Below, in pieces: positions 61,834-64,000 of a stretch of 64,000 nucleotides of DNA. Each line of letters begins with the position of its first letter. Positions within the stretch are counted from its first letter, which is position 1. A model generated the notes under the pieces. That model was not told where the DNA came from and made no database searches. It worked only from the letters and a program-made list of their open reading frames with translations. The position numbers were made by a program, and so were the translations under genes. The DNA comes from Puccinia triticina (Eukaryota > Basidiomycota > Pucciniomycetes > Pucciniales > Pucciniaceae). The stretch spans positions 62,001 to 126,000 of the forward strand of contig NC_070571.1 in assembly GCF_026914185.1 (NCBI RefSeq), given 5' to 3'.

Positions 61834-64000
61834 TCCCGCCATGCTTTGAGCCGGTAGGCTGGAAGCAGACTGCAATAAGCATTTGACGCCAATGATTTCT
61901 AGCGCTCTTTGAATGATTACTCGTCCGACTGGCTTGGTGAGAAAATCAGCCGCGTTGGCTTCGGACCGAATGTAATTGAGTTGTATGAGCTTCCTGATGA
62001 CGAGTTCACGAACAAAGTGTAGGCGGATCGACATATGTTTGGTTCTGAAGCTATTCTGTGAAGTTTTGCTTTTGGCCAAGTCAATCGCCCCTTTGTTGTC
62101 CACCATAACCTGAATTTGCTGCACTTCAGGGCGAATCTTGACTTCAGAGATTAGATTTGATAACCAGGCGAGTTCTCGGCCGAGGTCGGAGAGTGCCTTG
62201 TACTCAGCCTCTGTCGTTGACAAGGAGACAGTTGCCTGCTTGGACAATTTCCAGGCCAACAGATGGGTACCCGACATGATCGCAAATCCGGTGGAAGAGC
62301 GGCGAGTGTCGGGGCAGTTCCCCCAGTCTGCGTCAACGTAGGCCTTCAGAGCATTGTTCTGGTTCTTGGTGTAAGTGAGACCGAGGTTGCGAGTGCCGGA
62401 AAGATACCTGTACACCTGTACTGCGGCATGATAGTGCAGCATACCCGGCGATTCAAGGTACTGCGACAGCGAGCTCACAGTGTAGGCAATGTCCGGGCGC
62501 GTCAAAACGCTGAGGTAGTTCAGAGAGCTGATAAGCGCGCGATAGTTGACGCCGGTCTTACGGAAATCAGCTATTTCTTGCTGTGTTGCTTTCCTGAGAT
62601 ACGCCTTTGGATTAAGCGGACAGGTGGCTGGGTGGAGTTTGTCAAAACCAAATTCTTCCAGTTTACGATTGATGAACTGAGATTGGTTGATTTGGATGGC
62701 TCCGGCAGACCGCTTGATGTTCATTCCAAGCAAGAATTCGGCTTCGCCCATATACTTTATTTTGAATTCAGCCTCCATCTCCTCCTTGAACTTTAAAGGA
62801 TTCTTGCTGACAAAGACCAAATCATCTACATGCGCAAAGACATATGTATCTTCTCGGCCTGGAACTCCGCGTCGGTAGAAGACACAGGGATCGGCGATTG
62901 AAATTGTGAAGCCAATAGTCTTCAGATAGCTTGACAGACGATTGTACCACACTAAGGGCGCTTGTCGAAGACCGTAAATCGCCTTCTTCAATTCTAGAAC
63001 GGTGTTCGGCGGAAAATCAAGACCTGGAGGTGGTAATAGTGTCACCTTGTCTTCAAGAGGGCACGTAAGAAATGCGCTCCGCACGTCGAGTTGATGGATT
63101 GCGAGGTTGTTGTCCACCGCAAAAGAAATGAATAGTCGAAGGGCGCAAGGACGGCCAGTAGGGGCAAATCGCGATTCAAAGTTCACTCCATGAGTCTGCC
63201 GAAAGCCCTGCGCACAGATTCGCGCCTTAAACTCCGTAACTTGATTATCTGGGCCGAGTTTCTTTCAAAACGCCCAAGTGGCAGGAATGGGGTTATCGGC
63301 AGGCTGCCGAGCTCGCTGCAACCAGACATCATGCTGCATCATGTTGGCGGCCTCCTTCAACTCAGCTTCCTTCCAGTCAAGAGACTCATTTGAGCGCATG
63401 GCCTGCTTGTGATTAGCTAGATCGGCCGACACAGTGGTGTGGAACAGTTGTCGACAGCTGTGGTTGCAAATGTTAGCCGGATCGATATCACTTGTGATTT
63501 GCGTGGGGTGCCTGGGACCGATGACCTTAATGCGCCTGGCTTGCTGAGTCTGTTGAAAAGAGTCTTCATCTTGAGGGCGTGCAGACTCTTCGACATCAGA
63601 TAGTCGCTCTTCATCTTCCAGTCGAGGGCCTGGAGCCAGTTCTTCCAGGATCCGATTAATGTCATCAGCCTCCTCACGCTCGTCCTCTTCCGCTTGCAGC
63701 TGGTCTACCAGTTCTTGTTCTTCTGAAAAGGGCAGAGGTTCAGACGAGGCGAAGGATGGCAGCTTGTTGATGCCGTAGGCGTTATGACTTTTGTGCAAGG
63801 CCGCACATTCCGGGAAAGTCGACTCATCGAAATGAACTTGTTTCGAGGTGACGATAGTTCTGTCTTCCGGTCGATATATTTGATAGGAAGAGAAGTCATT
63901 ATCATAGCCTAGCATTACGCCATCCCACGCTATGGGGCCAAACTTTTGACCTCTATTTTGCTTGGGCTTGACAATCCAAGCACGACAACCGAATGGTCTG
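61585..64000 (-). pseudogene. Copia-4 pol: integrase C-terminus, RT, RNase H
   Basis: Reads from the window edge through 'GYDNDFSSYQIYRPEDRTIV' and an acidic linker to RT. One TGA at about 63262 stands after 'IPATWAF', where Copia-1 has AGA (Arg). Then 'ARICAQGFRQTHGVNFESRF', 'HQLDVRSAFLTCPLEDKV', 'FAHVDDLVFVSKN', and RNase H 'YVDADWGNCPDTRRSSTG', 'TTEAEYKALSDLGRELAWL', 'VMVDNKGAIDLAKS', ending 'ADFLTKPVGRVIIQRAL'. It is far better preserved than Copia-1 and serves as reference for that copy's stops. The frame runs 249 nt into the LTR. Confidence 0.9.

Larger units (their letters stand above)
61061..64000 (-). mobile_element. Copia-4: Copia-1 family element, 5' part outside window
   Basis: The 3' LTR is 61061-61833 (773 bp, about the length of Copia-1's LTRs and clearly similar, for example tgtcaggattcgggtatatc and acaactaagag). 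RNase H, RT and part of the integrase C-terminus follow on the minus strand up to the window edge. It is inserted at the right end of the hAT element; the expected left duplication would be tactt (61056-61060). Confidence 0.9.

Overview
The window looks like nuclear DNA of a rust fungus (Pucciniales, Basidiomycota). The host genes have several short GT-AG introns (about 48-78 nt), and the Ty3/gypsy and Ty1/copia polyproteins resemble those that fill rust genomes. This is judged from protein character alone, and the species is not resolved. Most of the 64 kb is nested transposons. Only four stretches look like host-type genes: an LRR/F-box-like 3' part (1-1264, +), a small four-exon gene carried inside a transposon (3144-3606, -), an aspartokinase lacking its last exon (47820-49777, -), and a secreted or membrane protein gene whose last exon is cut by a transposon (50341-51930, +). 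The last two face away from each other across a 563-bp intergenic region.

Layout, left to right. 1856-4682 is a TA-flanked foldback element with long palindromic arms around the small gene. From 4695 to about 15300 lies an old hAT-like gene (exons 5275-15056). It is split by a copia element (Copia-1, 5473-11619, itself holding a MITE) and by a 3.1-kb non-autonomous hAT element (11779-14897); removing both restores one frame. 15350-16548 is a palindromic foldback array (with a MITE at 15800-16191) that continues at 47341-47795. It is split by Gypsy-1 (16549-47340).

Gypsy-1 (minus strand) holds a 468-bp MITE in pol, a young copia in gag (Copia-2, 24138-29828) and, inside its own 5' LTR, a 15.2-kb CACTA-type element (31791-46994). 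The uninterrupted 3' LTR of Gypsy-1 preserves the empty target site and proves a 3-bp duplication. The CACTA element has 1.7-2.2 kb inverted arms made of about 174-bp tandem repeats. Between them are a hairpin-packed LTR fragment, a 5'-truncated chromodomain gypsy (Gypsy-2) and a copia (Copia-3) nested in Gypsy-2.

Right of the host genes, a hAT element with a broken intron-containing transposase (51928 to about 61060) carries a nearly intact copia (Copia-5, 54176-59495). At its right edge sits Copia-4 (61061 to beyond the window), a relative of Copia-1.

Shared themes: (1) copia primer sites match anticodon-arm halves of different tRNAs (Tyr, Lys, initiator Met), and Gypsy-1 also carries tRNA-Tyr sequence; (2) pol frames of three copia copies run in phase into their 3' LTR; (3) stop codons and two lost catalytic Asp residues fit CpG-to-TpG/CpA transitions; (4) several unrelated elements are built of serial hairpins. 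No rRNA, functional tRNA gene or CRISPR array was found.
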